Under the pieces are notes generated by a model. It was not told where the DNA came from and searched no databases. It worked only from the letters and a program-made list of their open reading frames with translations. Below, one piece after another: positions 45,606-55,077 of a stretch of DNA of 55,884 nucleotides; the stretch's first letter is position 1, and the number at the start of each line of letters is the position of its first letter. The stretch is from NCBI GenBank assembly GCA_002708315.1, contig PANC01000009.1:5778-61661 (forward strand). Direction: 5' to 3'. The DNA comes from Lentimicrobiaceae bacterium (lineage in GTDB: Bacteria > Bacteroidota > Bacteroidia > Bacteroidales > F082). The position numbers were made by a program, and so were the translations under genes.

Positions 45606-46523
45606 TTAATTCTTAAGAGGGATATTGTTCTTTTTTAGCAATTCCAATAATTCGGGCATTGCTTCTTTGCATGCTTCCATTCCTAATTTGTATAGCTTTT
45701 CATTTTCCTTACTGCTCATTAGCGGTATCCCAATAAGGTTAGGAGCTATAACTAGATCTGCATACTTTATATTTACCTGGCTAGAGTTATATGAGGCAAT
45801 TGCAAAAGACCTTTGCAATACATCATTGTGATTTTTTAAATCAATGTTGGTATCCAATGACATTATTCTAACAGCTATTATTATAGTTGGGTTATATTCT
45901 CTGGCAATGGCAACAGGTACACCTGCTAAAACTCCACCGTCAACATAGGTAGTACCATACATTTTAACAGGTTCAAATATACCAGGAACTGCACATGATG
46001 CATTCACAGATGGAGCTATAGGACCAGCTTTTAGAGCTACACTTTTTCCTTTTTCAATGTCAGTCGTAACTGCAACAAATGGAATTTTTGTATCCTCAAT
46101 ATTTTTTGAACTAATATATTTGTTTAGATACTCCTGCAGTCGTTTTCCTGAAACAAAACCTTCTTTTGATCTAAAAAAAGATATGTCAAATACATCCTTT
46201 GCTGTTGTTGTTTCAACAAGAGGGTATAATTTATCCATATCAGGGTTATCAGAGTAAAGTGCTCCTACCATACTTCCGGCGCTGGTTCCAACTATGAGAT
46301 CTATTGGAATTCCCGAGTCTTCCATTACCCTGATTACACCAACATGTGCCATTCCATGAAAAGCGCCTCCACCCAATACTAATGCCACCTTAGGTGCTTT
46401 GGAAAGTTCACGAGGAGGTGGCTGTTTTTTGGGTGATTCTATAACCATAAATTTTTTTGTACATGAGCCCAAAATAAATATTATGAGAACCGGAAATAGT
46501 ATATTTTGTAGTACTTTTGGCAT
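45606..46523 (-). CDS. Patatin-like phospholipase lipoprotein
   Basis: A 305 aa lipoprotein (lipobox LGSC, C21). The patatin domain (about 45-240) has the oxyanion loop GGGAFHG at 51-57, the nucleophile S81 in GTSAG, and the catalytic D195 in VDGG. The enzyme should hydrolyse acyl esters of phospholipids. The layout is like the RssA/YchK patatins but with a lipoprotein anchor. Its stop codon is immediately next to that of meaB. It has a -7 element 23 bp upstream. Confidence 0.9.
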   Translation of the reverse strand: MPKVLQNILFPVLIIFILGSCTKKFMVIESPKKQPPPRELSKAPKVALVLGGGAFHGMAHVGVIRVMEDSGIPIDLIVGTSAGSMVGALYSDNPDMDKLYPLVETTTAKDVFDISFFRSKEGFVSGKRLQEYLNKYISSKNIEDTKIPFVAVTTDIEKGKSVALKAGPIAPSVNASCAVPGIFEPVKMYGTTYVDGGVLAGVPVAIAREYNPTIIIAVRIMSLDTNIDLKNHNDVLQRSFAIASYNSSQVNIKYADLVIAPNLIGIPLMSSKENEKLYKLGMEACKEAMPELLELLKKNNIPLKN

Positions 46524-46545
46524 GGCTATATCAGTCTTATTTAAA

Positions 46546-46553
46546 CAAATTTA
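46546..46553 (-). promoter_or_regulatory. Candidate -7 element for the patatin gene
   Basis: The minus strand reads TAAATTTG, 23 bp before the start at 46523. No -33 element is evident. Confidence 0.45.
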
Positions 46554-46621
46554 GTTAAAAAATAAATAATTATAGTTAGATATTGGATTTCAGTAATTAT
46601 TTCTAATATAAATGTAAACAC

Positions 46622-47902
46622 ATGAATAATATATTCCTTGCATTGGTTCTCTACTTTAGCATAACAATTTCATATTCTCAGGATACTCTCTCCATAATGC
46701 ACTACAATATTCTTAATTACGGTAATAATACTGGATTTTGCTCGCAGGAAAACAATAATATAGATATTAAGGACGAGTATATACGTATGATATTTAATCA
46801 TATAAAGCCAGATATTTTTACAGTCAATGAAATTTCCAATTCTCAAGATATTCAGCGAAGGATGCTAGATGAAAACATAAATCAGGACGGCTCGAATAAA
46901 TATGAGATGGCAAATTTCATGAAAATAGCAGACTCATATATCGTAAATCAAATGTATTTTAATTCTAGTAAGTTGGGCCTACATTCACATAGTATAGCTC
47001 AGAGCTATATTAGAGATATTGACGTATACAAGTTATATTATAAATCCGATGACATTGAATATGGTGATACTGCATTTATTACATGTTTAGTTGCTCATTT
47101 GAAGGCTGGAAATAGCACTGAAAACGCCAATAAAAGAAGTCTAATGGTTGGTAATGCATTGGATTATCTTGATGATATAGCCCTAGATGATAATTATATA
47201 TTCATGGGCGATTTTAATACTTATAAGAGTAGTGAAGCAGCTTACCAGCTTCTTATCAATAACCAAAACAATTCTGTTCAATTTATTGATCCCATAGATA
47301 CTCCAGGTAATTGGAATAACAATTATGATTATAGGTTCGTGCATACGCAATCTACTCATTCATCATCAAATGGTTGCGCTGCAAGTGGTGGTATGGATGA
47401 TAGATTTGATTTTATATTGATATCCGATAATGTTCGGGATGGAAATAAATATATTCAATATTTAAATGATTCATATATAGCCATTGGCCAGGATGGTCTG
47501 CACTTCAACTCATCTATCAATAGCTCTCCTGAAAACCAAAGTGCTCCTGCGGAGGTTATTGAAGCGCTTTATGGAAATTCAGACCATTTACCCGTAGTAG
47601 TAAAAGTAACTGTGGATAAGAATCCGAGTTCGATTAATTATGAAACTGTTATTGATGGGTTTATTTTTAATAATCCCATGGCTAATGATTTGAGTATAAA
47701 GATTACTTCTACAGATCAAAACAGGATAGGAATATCCATTTATAATATGTTGGGAAATGTAGTAATTAAGGAGACTAAATTTTTAACCCCTGGTGAACAA
47801 ATAATAAAATATAGGCTTGATATTCCAAGTGGTATTTATATGGTTGTGTTAACCGAAGACACCGGATTGATAACATCAAAAAAGCTTATTGTAACAAGGT
47901 AG
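46622..47902 (+). CDS. Second secreted endonuclease/exonuclease/phosphatase protein with T9SS tail
   Basis: A 426 aa protein with a signal peptide (1-19, ends SYSQ). The EEP domain (about 22-335) has MHYNILNYGN, the Glu in TVNEIS, VAHLKAG, GDFNTY, DRFDFIL and NSDHLPV. The T9SS sorting domain (about 345-426) has the strand ISIYNMLGNVV, then DIPSGIYMVVL and the ending KKLIVTR. It is not a close copy of the EEP protein at 5683-6849: motifs and lengths differ. It converges on a TetR-like gene with 11 bp between stops. Confidence 0.87.
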   Translation: MNNIFLALVLYFSITISYSQDTLSIMHYNILNYGNNTGFCSQENNNIDIKDEYIRMIFNHIKPDIFTVNEISNSQDIQRRMLDENINQDGSNKYEMANFMKIADSYIVNQMYFNSSKLGLHSHSIAQSYIRDIDVYKLYYKSDDIEYGDTAFITCLVAHLKAGNSTENANKRSLMVGNALDYLDDIALDDNYIFMGDFNTYKSSEAAYQLLINNQNNSVQFIDPIDTPGNWNNNYDYRFVHTQSTHSSSNGCAASGGMDDRFDFILISDNVRDGNKYIQYLNDSYIAIGQDGLHFNSSINSSPENQSAPAEVIEALYGNSDHLPVVVKVTVDKNPSSINYETVIDGFIFNNPMANDLSIKITSTDQNRIGISIYNMLGNVVIKETKFLTPGEQIIKYRLDIPSGIYMVVLTEDTGLITSKKLIVTR

Positions 47903-47913
47903 TTTGGAGTAAA

Positions 47914-48531
47914 CTAAAATTTTATTGACTTACGCTTTTTATCGTAATGCTTCAGGCCTTTTTTAGTTGCAATACTTCGCACAAAGCTGTCAAACATTTG
48001 TATGAATAGTGCGTCAAAAGAGAACTCTTCTGGCGGAAAATTATCAGGATCATGAAGGTCCATAAGCCTGCTTATATATCTGCGAGCCACAAGTTCAATG
48101 CTAACATCATCTCGATATAATTGTTCTTGAATCCCTTTCTGAAGGTTTACTTGAATTTTACCATAAATGAAGTCGATACGCTTCTGCATATGATCATCAT
48201 ATATTAGGGGGTGTAAATTTTTATATTCATATGTTACAGATGGGCTAATGTTTGAAAACTTACCTACCATCTCTTTGCTAACAGTAAATAGAATATCAAT
48301 GGCATCAAAATAACCATCAAAATCATGGTCAATAAAAATTATTTCAAATTTTTCTCTTTCATTTTCAAGAACACACTTAACCAATGTTTCATCGGTATCA
48401 AAATATTTATCAAGTAATTCATTTGAAAAGTCTTTATGAGCATACAGTTTCCCAAGCGTTATAGCTTCAATACCTTCATTATTTGCGAGGGTTCTAATGG
48501 AATCAATAAATATATTTTGCTCTTTTAACAT
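47914..48531 (-). CDS. TetR-family-like regulator with weak DNA-binding domain
   Basis: A 205 aa helical protein. Residues ~8-55 have TetR layout (SIRTLANNEGIEAITLGKLYAH, KYFDTDETLV), but the helix-turn-helix lacks the usual S-K-T-L-Y-xx-F core, so DNA binding may be altered. The C-terminal ~150 residues (SPSVTYEYKNLHP, IQVNLQKGIQEQLYRDDVSIE, ending ATKKGLKHY) match TetR proteins common in Bacteroidota. No operator is seen nearby, and neither neighbour looks like its target. Confidence 0.72.
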   Translation of the reverse strand: MLKEQNIFIDSIRTLANNEGIEAITLGKLYAHKDFSNELLDKYFDTDETLVKCVLENEREKFEIIFIDHDFDGYFDAIDILFTVSKEMVGKFSNISPSVTYEYKNLHPLIYDDHMQKRIDFIYGKIQVNLQKGIQEQLYRDDVSIELVARRYISRLMDLHDPDNFPPEEFSFDALFIQMFDSFVRSIATKKGLKHYDKKRKSIKF

Positions 48532-48557
48532 GAATAAAATAGCTTTGGTAGGTTACG

Positions 48558-48565
48558 CAAAAGTA
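48558..48565 (-). promoter_or_regulatory. Candidate -7 element for the TetR-like gene
   Basis: The minus strand reads TACTTTTG, 27 bp before the start at 48531. Confidence 0.4.
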
Positions 48566-48603
48566 GAAAAATTACATGTGACTAAAAAATAGTTGATTAT
48601 TTA

Positions 48604-50178
48604 TCAATCAATGAGAATCATTTTCTGTTTTTCATAAAAATCTCCAACATGCAGTGTATAGTAATATACACCTGATGGCAAGTCATATTTTTCCGATTCA
48701 AACCGCTCAGTATACTTACCAGGATTCATGAATTCATTGTTAATTAATGTTGCAATTGTTCTTCCATATATATCTCTAACTATAAGCGTAACAGCCGATG
48801 CTCTGCGAACTTTATAAGCAAGGTATGTAGATTCTGTAAAAGGGTTGGGATAATTCTGCTCCAGACTTATTGGCGCAACAATTAAAGGCTCGTTAAACCC
48901 TGTGGTCGGATCAACAATTGCAGTCCATATTGACATATTCATACCATCAGCTCTGGCCCATATTGGTCTTACTATCCCATTGAAAGCCGTAATATTTGTA
49001 TAATCACCGAAGAACACATTGCTGTTTGGCACAAACGGAGAATCACTTATTCTAATATTCTCAAAGGTTTCTCCACCATCTGAAGACCTTGCCATGTATA
49101 CATCGGTTTGTGTATCATCATAATGTCTTCTGTCATAAAATACGAATAGTAACTCCCCAGTTTTTTGATCTATTGTCATCCATGAGAAAAATTGCTGTTT
49201 ATCGATATGATCATCGTTAACTCTAATAGCATCACTCCATGTGTTTCCACCATCCGTTGATTTTGCTAACCAAACATCCGTATCATCTTCACCATTTCTC
49301 TGATCTGTCCAATTAACATATATTGTTCCTCTATTTGGTGAATTGCTTATATCACAGCAAGTTATAGGGAGTCCATTGGCACGATAAATTCCAGGGATAT
49401 TATAATTCCATCCTCCGGGTTGGCTATTTATAAATATATCTTCGTCAAGCCATGTATTACCTCCATCTATAGATTTATCAAAAACAATTCCCTCAGGTCC
49501 AGACCACGCTACATATATTTCACCATTTGGCCCCATCGTCGGAACAGCACCTTCAGTTGTTTCATCGCTATCAACACAATTTCCAGAAACTTCATTTATT
49601 TGCATAGCCTCGGACCATGTTTCACCAGCATCTGTGGATTTACTATAATGGATATTACTAAATTTATTGGGATTGGAGGTTCCATATTCATCAAATTGTG
49701 TCCATGTTACATGTATGGTATTTGTTGCGCTATCAACAACAGCCCATTCCTTATCTTGTGCTTTGGTGCCATTTAAGCCCATATAAGTACCATCAGACCA
49801 TGTTGACTGTTCCCAATTATATTTTTGGCATACAATACGGTCAATCCAATTTCCAATTGCTGGATTTGAAAGGTGAAAAAAATAAAAATCACCAGCAGTA
49901 TCGACAATAATAACGGGATCACCCCAAACCCCGTATTGAGGTGATGATAATGAATTCATACTCCATGTATACCCTCCATCTTCGCTTATATAGTATTTAT
50001 TTAGATTAGAACCAGCAACCAATTGATCAGGATTTTGTGGATTAATACAAATTGATGGTTCACTAACGGAAGCACCCGTAGATGATATTTGCACATTAGT
50101 ATATTGGGCGATAGATGTTGCTGTAAAACAAATCAATATCAATGAAATAATAGTGCGTAAATTACATATAGGTATCAT
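48604..50178 (-). CDS. Secreted sialidase-like Asp-box protein with T9SS tail
   Basis: A 524 aa protein with a signal peptide (1-24, ends SIAQ). It has at least five Asp-box turns: SEDGGYTW, STDAGETW, SIDGGNTW, STDGGNTW and SSDGGETF, spread over residues ~65-385. These mark a BNR beta-propeller of sialidase fold. The catalytic Arg triad and Tyr of true sialidases are not evident, so glycosidase activity is uncertain. The T9SS type A domain starts LEQNYPNPF near 440 and has LPSGVYYYTLHV. Confidence 0.85.
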   Translation of the reverse strand: MIPICNLRTIISLILICFTATSIAQYTNVQISSTGASVSEPSICINPQNPDQLVAGSNLNKYYISEDGGYTWSMNSLSSPQYGVWGDPVIIVDTAGDFYFFHLSNPAIGNWIDRIVCQKYNWEQSTWSDGTYMGLNGTKAQDKEWAVVDSATNTIHVTWTQFDEYGTSNPNKFSNIHYSKSTDAGETWSEAMQINEVSGNCVDSDETTEGAVPTMGPNGEIYVAWSGPEGIVFDKSIDGGNTWLDEDIFINSQPGGWNYNIPGIYRANGLPITCCDISNSPNRGTIYVNWTDQRNGEDDTDVWLAKSTDGGNTWSDAIRVNDDHIDKQQFFSWMTIDQKTGELLFVFYDRRHYDDTQTDVYMARSSDGGETFENIRISDSPFVPNSNVFFGDYTNITAFNGIVRPIWARADGMNMSIWTAIVDPTTGFNEPLIVAPISLEQNYPNPFTESTYLAYKVRRASAVTLIVRDIYGRTIATLINNEFMNPGKYTERFESEKYDLPSGVYYYTLHVGDFYEKQKMILID

Positions 50179-50209
50179 TCTGATGAAATTATTTTTAAAA
50201 CTGGGATTA

Positions 50210-50217
50210 CAAATATA
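50210..50217 (-). promoter_or_regulatory. Candidate -7 element for the Asp-box protein gene
   Basis: The minus strand reads TATATTTG, 32 bp before the start. A TTG lies 23 bp further upstream. Confidence 0.45.
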
Positions 50218-50228
50218 CCTTTAAATAA

Positions 50229-51554
50229 TCAGTGGTTACCCAATATTTCATCGCTATTGGCAATATTTAAATCAATTTGTTTTTCACTTCCTGCAATTAT
50301 ACTTGTTATGGTCAGATCACCAGTTACGTTAACAGATGTTCTTAACATATCAAGGGGTCTATCCACAGCAAAAATAAGTGCTATTCCTTCCGTTGGTATG
50401 CCCACTGAAGTTAGAACGATGATTAGCATTACCATACCTGCTCCAGGAACTGCTGCAGAGCCAATAGAAGCCAGTGTTGCTGTAAGTATTATGGTTAGCT
50501 GTTCGCTTAACCCCAAATCCATTCCATAAACCTGAGCTAGAAATACGGCAGCAACTGCCTGATAAAGGCTTGTACCATCCATATTAATAGTTGCTCCAAG
50601 GGGCAGAACAAAGCTAGAGGTTTCGTTGTTTATCCCTAGCTTTTCTTCAGCCGTTTCCATTGTTAATGGAAGAGTGGCTGCACTTGAGCTTGTTGAAAAT
50701 GCCAATAGCTGAACGGGAGATACTTTTCTTGCAAATCGAGAATATTTAACTCTTGTGAATATTTTAAGAAATATTGGGTATACCACGAAAATCATCATTA
50801 ATAAGCCAATAATAACCGTAATTCCATATACTCCTAGAGCCTTAAAAAGAGAAATGGTATCGGCAGGATCATCACCGGCAATATCCACAATTAATGCTGC
50901 AAGAAGAGCAAATACACCATATGGTGCACTTTCCATTATTATGTCTATTAGTTTTAAAACAATATGGTTTAGGCTATCAATGAAGTTCTTTACAGGTTTT
51001 ATTTTATCATCTGGTAGCATTACCATGGCAATTCCAAATAGTATTGCAAAAAATATAACCTGAAGCATTTTTGAATTATCTGTCATTGCATTTACAATGT
51101 TTGATGGAACTATATCTACAATAAACTGCAATGGAGATTCATGTTCTAAGGCTTCTGCTGAGATTTGTTTTTCAGCAACATTTTCAGAGAATTTTTGGTA
51201 TAGTATTTCTGTTTTCTCCTCGGGAAAAACTTTGCCAGGTTTTGTAATATTAACAATTATCAGTCCAATGGAGATTGCAATAACAGTTGTTAGTATATAG
51301 AAACCAAGAGTTTTTAACCCAATTCTGCTCAATTTGGTCATATCTTTTAAATTAGATACTCCGCTAATAAGCGAAACAACAATAAGGGGTACTGCAATTA
51401 GTTTTAGCAAGTTTATGAAGATGGTGCCCCAGGGTTTTATGTAAAAAACGGTAAATTCTATCCAGTTTAAATTAATTGCTATCAACCCCCAAATGATGCC
51501 CAGGAGCATTCCAATTAATATTTTCCAATGAAACGCTATTTTTGAAATCTTCAT
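50229..51554 (-). CDS. Dicarboxylate/amino-acid:cation symporter
   Basis: A 441 aa membrane protein of the DAACS (SLC1/GltP) family, which imports glutamate, aspartate or C4-dicarboxylates with Na+ or H+. Motifs are the serine-rich hairpin FSTSSSAATLP near 285, the Na+-site NMDGTSLYQAV near 325, and the second hairpin SIGSAAVPGAGMVML near 375. The exact substrate cannot be assigned. It ends 50 bp before the Asp-box gene and has its own -7 element. Confidence 0.92.
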   Translation of the reverse strand: MKISKIAFHWKILIGMLLGIIWGLIAINLNWIEFTVFYIKPWGTIFINLLKLIAVPLIVVSLISGVSNLKDMTKLSRIGLKTLGFYILTTVIAISIGLIIVNITKPGKVFPEEKTEILYQKFSENVAEKQISAEALEHESPLQFIVDIVPSNIVNAMTDNSKMLQVIFFAILFGIAMVMLPDDKIKPVKNFIDSLNHIVLKLIDIIMESAPYGVFALLAALIVDIAGDDPADTISLFKALGVYGITVIIGLLMMIFVVYPIFLKIFTRVKYSRFARKVSPVQLLAFSTSSSAATLPLTMETAEEKLGINNETSSFVLPLGATINMDGTSLYQAVAAVFLAQVYGMDLGLSEQLTIILTATLASIGSAAVPGAGMVMLIIVLTSVGIPTEGIALIFAVDRPLDMLRTSVNVTGDLTITSIIAGSEKQIDLNIANSDEILGNH

Positions 51555-51580
51555 ATTGATATATTTTATCAGCTTTTGAT

Positions 51581-51588
51581 CAAAATTA
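51581..51588 (-). promoter_or_regulatory. Candidate -7 element for the symporter gene
   Basis: The minus strand reads TAATTTTG, 27 bp before the start at 51554, within the 79-bp region divergent from pfkA. Confidence 0.4.
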
Positions 51589-51633
51589 GAAAAAAATGAT
51601 TAAAATTGGTGGTCAATTAAATATTACTAAAAT

Positions 51634-52659
51634 ATGGCTAAACCTAAAAAAATTGGGATATTAACAGCTGGCGGTGATTGCCCTGGTCTAAATGCTGCAA
51701 TTAGGGGCGTTGGTAAGACTGCTATTGTAAAATATGGAATGGAAGTGATAGGTATTTCATCTGGATTTTCTGGGCTTATTGACAAAGAATTTTTCCCACT
51801 AGAGGAACGTATGCTCTCGGGTATCCTTACTGAAGGGGGTACAATTTTAGGAACATCACGTGAAAAGCCATTTAAAAAGAACAAACGACTTAAGGTTAAT
51901 AAACCTGAAATTATAGTTGAAACCTATAATGAGCTTGGACTTGATTGTCTGGTTTGTATTGGTGGAAATGGAACTCAAAAAACAGCGGGAAGACTTGTGG
52001 ATGAAGGATTAAATATAATAGGTATTCCCAAAACAATCGACAATGATGTTTGGGGAACGGATCATACCTTTGGATTTGATTCTGCCTTGTGGATAGCTAC
52101 TGATGCCATAGATAGACTTCATTCTACTGCAAATTCACACAAGCGTATAATGGTAATAGAAGTAATGGGACATCATGCTGGTTGGCTCGCATTATATTCT
52201 GGAATGGCAGGTGGCGGCGATGTTATTCTAATTCCCGAACTTGAATATAATATGGATGTGGTTAATGATTATTTATTGCAACGTGCTCGAAATAAAAAGC
52301 CGTATTCAATTGTTGTTGTGGCTGAAGGTATAGAAAAGCCAAACTCAGATCAACCCGCAGCATCATTTATTGCAAAAAAAATTGAAGAAGGAACAGGAAT
52401 TGAGACGCGCGAAACAATTCTGGGGTATATTCAAAGAGGAGGAAAGCCAACACCAATGGATAGAATATTAGCAACTCGATTTGGAGCATCTGCAGTTGAT
52501 TTGATAGCCGAGGGTGATTATGGTAAAATGGTTATCAAAAAAGGCGAAAAAATCAAGTCCATATACTTGAGTGAAGTTGGAAGTAAATTGAGCCTTGTGC
52601 CACCGGATCATAAACTTATTAAAAAAGCCAGAGGATTGGATATTTGTTTTGGAACATGA
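51634..52659 (+). CDS. pfkA: 6-phosphofructokinase, unusual active-site type
   Basis: Phosphorylates fructose 6-phosphate. The 341 aa protein has TAGGDCPGLNAAIRG at 11-25, GGNGT at 110-114, PKTIDNDV at 132-139, and EVMGHHAGW. In E. coli numbering, the Mg-binding D103 is Asn here (N112). G104 is kept (G113, ATP-type) while the 124 position is Lys (K133, PPi-type). The usual Arg of MGRHAGW is His. This mixture matches the group III, mixed-donor PFKs, so the phosphoryl donor (ATP or PPi) cannot be read safely. Confidence 0.9.
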   Translation: MAKPKKIGILTAGGDCPGLNAAIRGVGKTAIVKYGMEVIGISSGFSGLIDKEFFPLEERMLSGILTEGGTILGTSREKPFKKNKRLKVNKPEIIVETYNELGLDCLVCIGGNGTQKTAGRLVDEGLNIIGIPKTIDNDVWGTDHTFGFDSALWIATDAIDRLHSTANSHKRIMVIEVMGHHAGWLALYSGMAGGGDVILIPELEYNMDVVNDYLLQRARNKKPYSIVVVAEGIEKPNSDQPAASFIAKKIEEGTGIETRETILGYIQRGGKPTPMDRILATRFGASAVDLIAEGDYGKMVIKKGEKIKSIYLSEVGSKLSLVPPDHKLIKKARGLDICFGT

Positions 52660-52751
52660 TTTTATGATTTTTCGTAGATAATTAAAATATAAGCGTGTTG
52701 CCAGTAGCAGCGGACCTGAGATATTCATATTTAATACCCGGAATATATAAA

Positions 52752-53798
52752 TTAATCCATTACTGTTTTTATTGATTGGTGGTGAGCTTTAACGATACCT
52801 TTTTCAGTAATTATTCCAGTTACATATTTTGCTGGAGTAACATCAAATGCTAGGTTTAATGCTTCCGATCCTGGTGAGCATACTCTAACTTGAATTGGGT
52901 TTTCGTTTGAATCTAGACCCCACTGATATAATACCTCATCTGGATTTCTTTCTTCTATTGGAATTTCTTTTCCTGTGGGACAATTAATATCTATTGTTGA
53001 AGTGGGAGCTGCGACATAAAAGGGTACATCATATTCTTTCGCAAGTATTGCTCTTCCCAAAGTGCCAATTTTATTTGCCACATCTCCATTGGCTGCAATT
53101 CTATCAGCACCAACTATTACAAGATCTATTTTCCCTTGTGCCATTAGTGTAGCAGCACTATTATCTGGAATTATAACATGTGGTATGTTATTATTGTGCA
53201 GTTCCCAAGCCGTTAGTTTACCCCCTTGATTTCTCGGTCTCGTTTCATCCACATAAACAAATACTTCTTTCCCTTGTTTTGCTGCCAAATAAATGGGTGC
53301 AAGAGCGGTTCCATAATCAACAAACGCAAGCCAACCTGCATTACAATGCGTTAGAATATTCGCCTTTTTTTTGAATAAACTACTTCCCAGCTCTCCAATT
53401 ATCTTTGAGTCTGAGGCATCTTTTTGTGCAACTTTTTGAGACTCTATTACTGCGTTTTCGGGGGATATTAATCCAGCATGATAAACTCTCTCAACAGCAT
53501 AAAACAAATTTCTTGCTGTTGGCCTAGTATGTTCGATGTCTTGCCGAGCCTCTCTAACCCTAACAGCTCGCTCATCATCATCTCTAAATTGCAAGAATGC
53601 TTGAGCCATTGCATAGCCTGCAGCAGCGCCTATTGCCCCTGCGCCACGAATTGTCATATCTGTTATGGCCATGCATGTATCAAAATATGTTTTGCACTCA
53701 TAAATTTCAAATTGAAATGGAAGTAGGTTCTGTTGAATCATAAAAACTGACGATCCTTCTATCCACACGGTTTGATACATTTTTTCATTTACAAGCAT
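52752..53798 (-). CDS. mtnA: S-methyl-5-thioribose-1-phosphate isomerase
   Basis: Converts methylthioribose-1-phosphate to methylthioribulose-1-phosphate in methionine salvage. The 348 aa protein has MTIRGAGAIGAAAGYA near 48, the catalytic Cys in THCNAGWLA near 155, and the catalytic Asp in GADRIAANGDVANKIGT near 235. A related ribose-1,5-bisphosphate isomerase family shares this fold, but the length and motifs favour MtnA. No other mtn gene is adjacent. It follows the M20 hydrolase by 32 bp, possibly as one transcript. Confidence 0.92.
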   Translation of the reverse strand: MLVNEKMYQTVWIEGSSVFMIQQNLLPFQFEIYECKTYFDTCMAITDMTIRGAGAIGAAAGYAMAQAFLQFRDDDERAVRVREARQDIEHTRPTARNLFYAVERVYHAGLISPENAVIESQKVAQKDASDSKIIGELGSSLFKKKANILTHCNAGWLAFVDYGTALAPIYLAAKQGKEVFVYVDETRPRNQGGKLTAWELHNNNIPHVIIPDNSAATLMAQGKIDLVIVGADRIAANGDVANKIGTLGRAILAKEYDVPFYVAAPTSTIDINCPTGKEIPIEERNPDEVLYQWGLDSNENPIQVRVCSPGSEALNLAFDVTPAKYVTGIITEKGIVKAHHQSIKTVMD

Positions 53799-53830
53799 AA
53801 TATTTTTCGTTGCGTTTGTTGAATAAAATT

Positions 53831-55027
53831 TTAATGACTATCATCTAAAGACGTCATTATTGCATTCCATATCATTAATCCCGTGCCTATCTCAATGCTA
53901 CTTTCATCAATATTAAAAGTTGGAGAATGAAGCCTAGAATTTATACCTTGTTCTTTATTTGCTATCCCAAGTCTATAAAATACACCAGGGATTAATTGTG
54001 TAAATCTTGCAAAATCTTCTCCAGTAGTTCTCATATCTAGTAATTCAACATTTTGTTTCCCAAGATATTCAATGGCATTTTTTTCAAATAATATAGCTAA
54101 TTGATTGTCATTTTCAAGAACTGGATAGCCACTGTTTATAAATATATCACAATTTGTATTGTGTTTTGTGCTCACTTCAGTGGCGATTGTTTTTATTATT
54201 TTGTGAACAGTTTTTCGCCAATTTTCATCAAATGTTCTGAAGGTACCTTTGATAATAACCTCCTTTGGAATTATATTGTATGCACCATCTGCGACAATCT
54301 TTCCAAAGGATAGTACAGTTGGATAATCTTTAGGTGCTGTTTCATTTACCTTTTCCTTTATCTTGTGAATAATCTCTGCGGCTGTGTGTATTGTATCATC
54401 AAATGTTTGCGGCAATGCACCATGTCCTCCTCTTCCAGAAATGGTTAAATTTAACTCATCGGTGGACGCCATATATAACCCTGGTCTTACGCCGACTTTC
54501 CCAGATTCAAGTTCAGGAAATACATGCTGACCAATAATAAGACTGGGGCTTGGGTTTTTTAAAACACCATCCTCTATCATTTTTAATGCGCCTCCTGGAA
54601 GTGTTTCTTCTGCTGGTTGAAATATGAATTTTATACTTCCCTTAAACCAGTCCCTATTCTCCGATAAAACTTTAATAGCACCAAGTAGGCATGTCATATG
54701 TACATCATGTCCGCATGCATGCATAACACCATCATTTATAGAGCAATACTCTACATTATTCTCTTCAATAATTGGTAATGCATCCATATCAGCTCTTAAG
54801 GCAATTACCTTTGAGTCAGGATTTTTACCCTTTAAAACTCCTATTATACCATATCCTCCAACATTTGATGTGTGTTCAATATTCCACTTATTAAGGAGTT
54901 CAGAAATATATATTGAGGTTTCTATTTCTTGAAAACTTAACTCAGGATTTTGGTGTAGGTATCTTCGAATACTGATTAATTCATCAGTAATTTTCCTCAC
55001 CTCTTTTTTTACTTTGGATACGTTCAT
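53831..55027 (-). CDS. M20-family amidohydrolase (N-acyl-amino-acid / hippurate type)
   Basis: A 398 aa cytoplasmic metallohydrolase that releases amino acids from N-acylated or similar amides. Zinc-binding and catalytic motifs are RADMDALPI near 79, MHACGHDVHM near 102 and PAEE near 137. The dimerisation domain has SGRGGHGALP near 192. The family includes hippurate hydrolase, IAA-amino-acid hydrolases and N-acetyldiaminopimelate deacetylase; which applies is not decided by these motifs. Its promoter candidate lies 20 bp upstream, and mtnA follows. Confidence 0.9.
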   Translation of the reverse strand: MNVSKVKKEVRKITDELISIRRYLHQNPELSFQEIETSIYISELLNKWNIEHTSNVGGYGIIGVLKGKNPDSKVIALRADMDALPIIEENNVEYCSINDGVMHACGHDVHMTCLLGAIKVLSENRDWFKGSIKFIFQPAEETLPGGALKMIEDGVLKNPSPSLIIGQHVFPELESGKVGVRPGLYMASTDELNLTISGRGGHGALPQTFDDTIHTAAEIIHKIKEKVNETAPKDYPTVLSFGKIVADGAYNIIPKEVIIKGTFRTFDENWRKTVHKIIKTIATEVSTKHNTNCDIFINSGYPVLENDNQLAILFEKNAIEYLGKQNVELLDMRTTGEDFARFTQLIPGVFYRLGIANKEQGINSRLHSPTFNIDESSIEIGTGLMIWNAIMTSLDDSH

Positions 55028-55046
55028 TGAAATTTATAATAAAATA

Positions 55047-55054
55047 CAAATGTA
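55047..55054 (-). promoter_or_regulatory. Candidate -7 element for the M20 hydrolase gene
   Basis: The minus strand reads TACATTTG, 20 bp before the start at 55027. Confidence 0.4.
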
Positions 55055-55077
55055 AGACATTGATAAAAAAGGATTTT

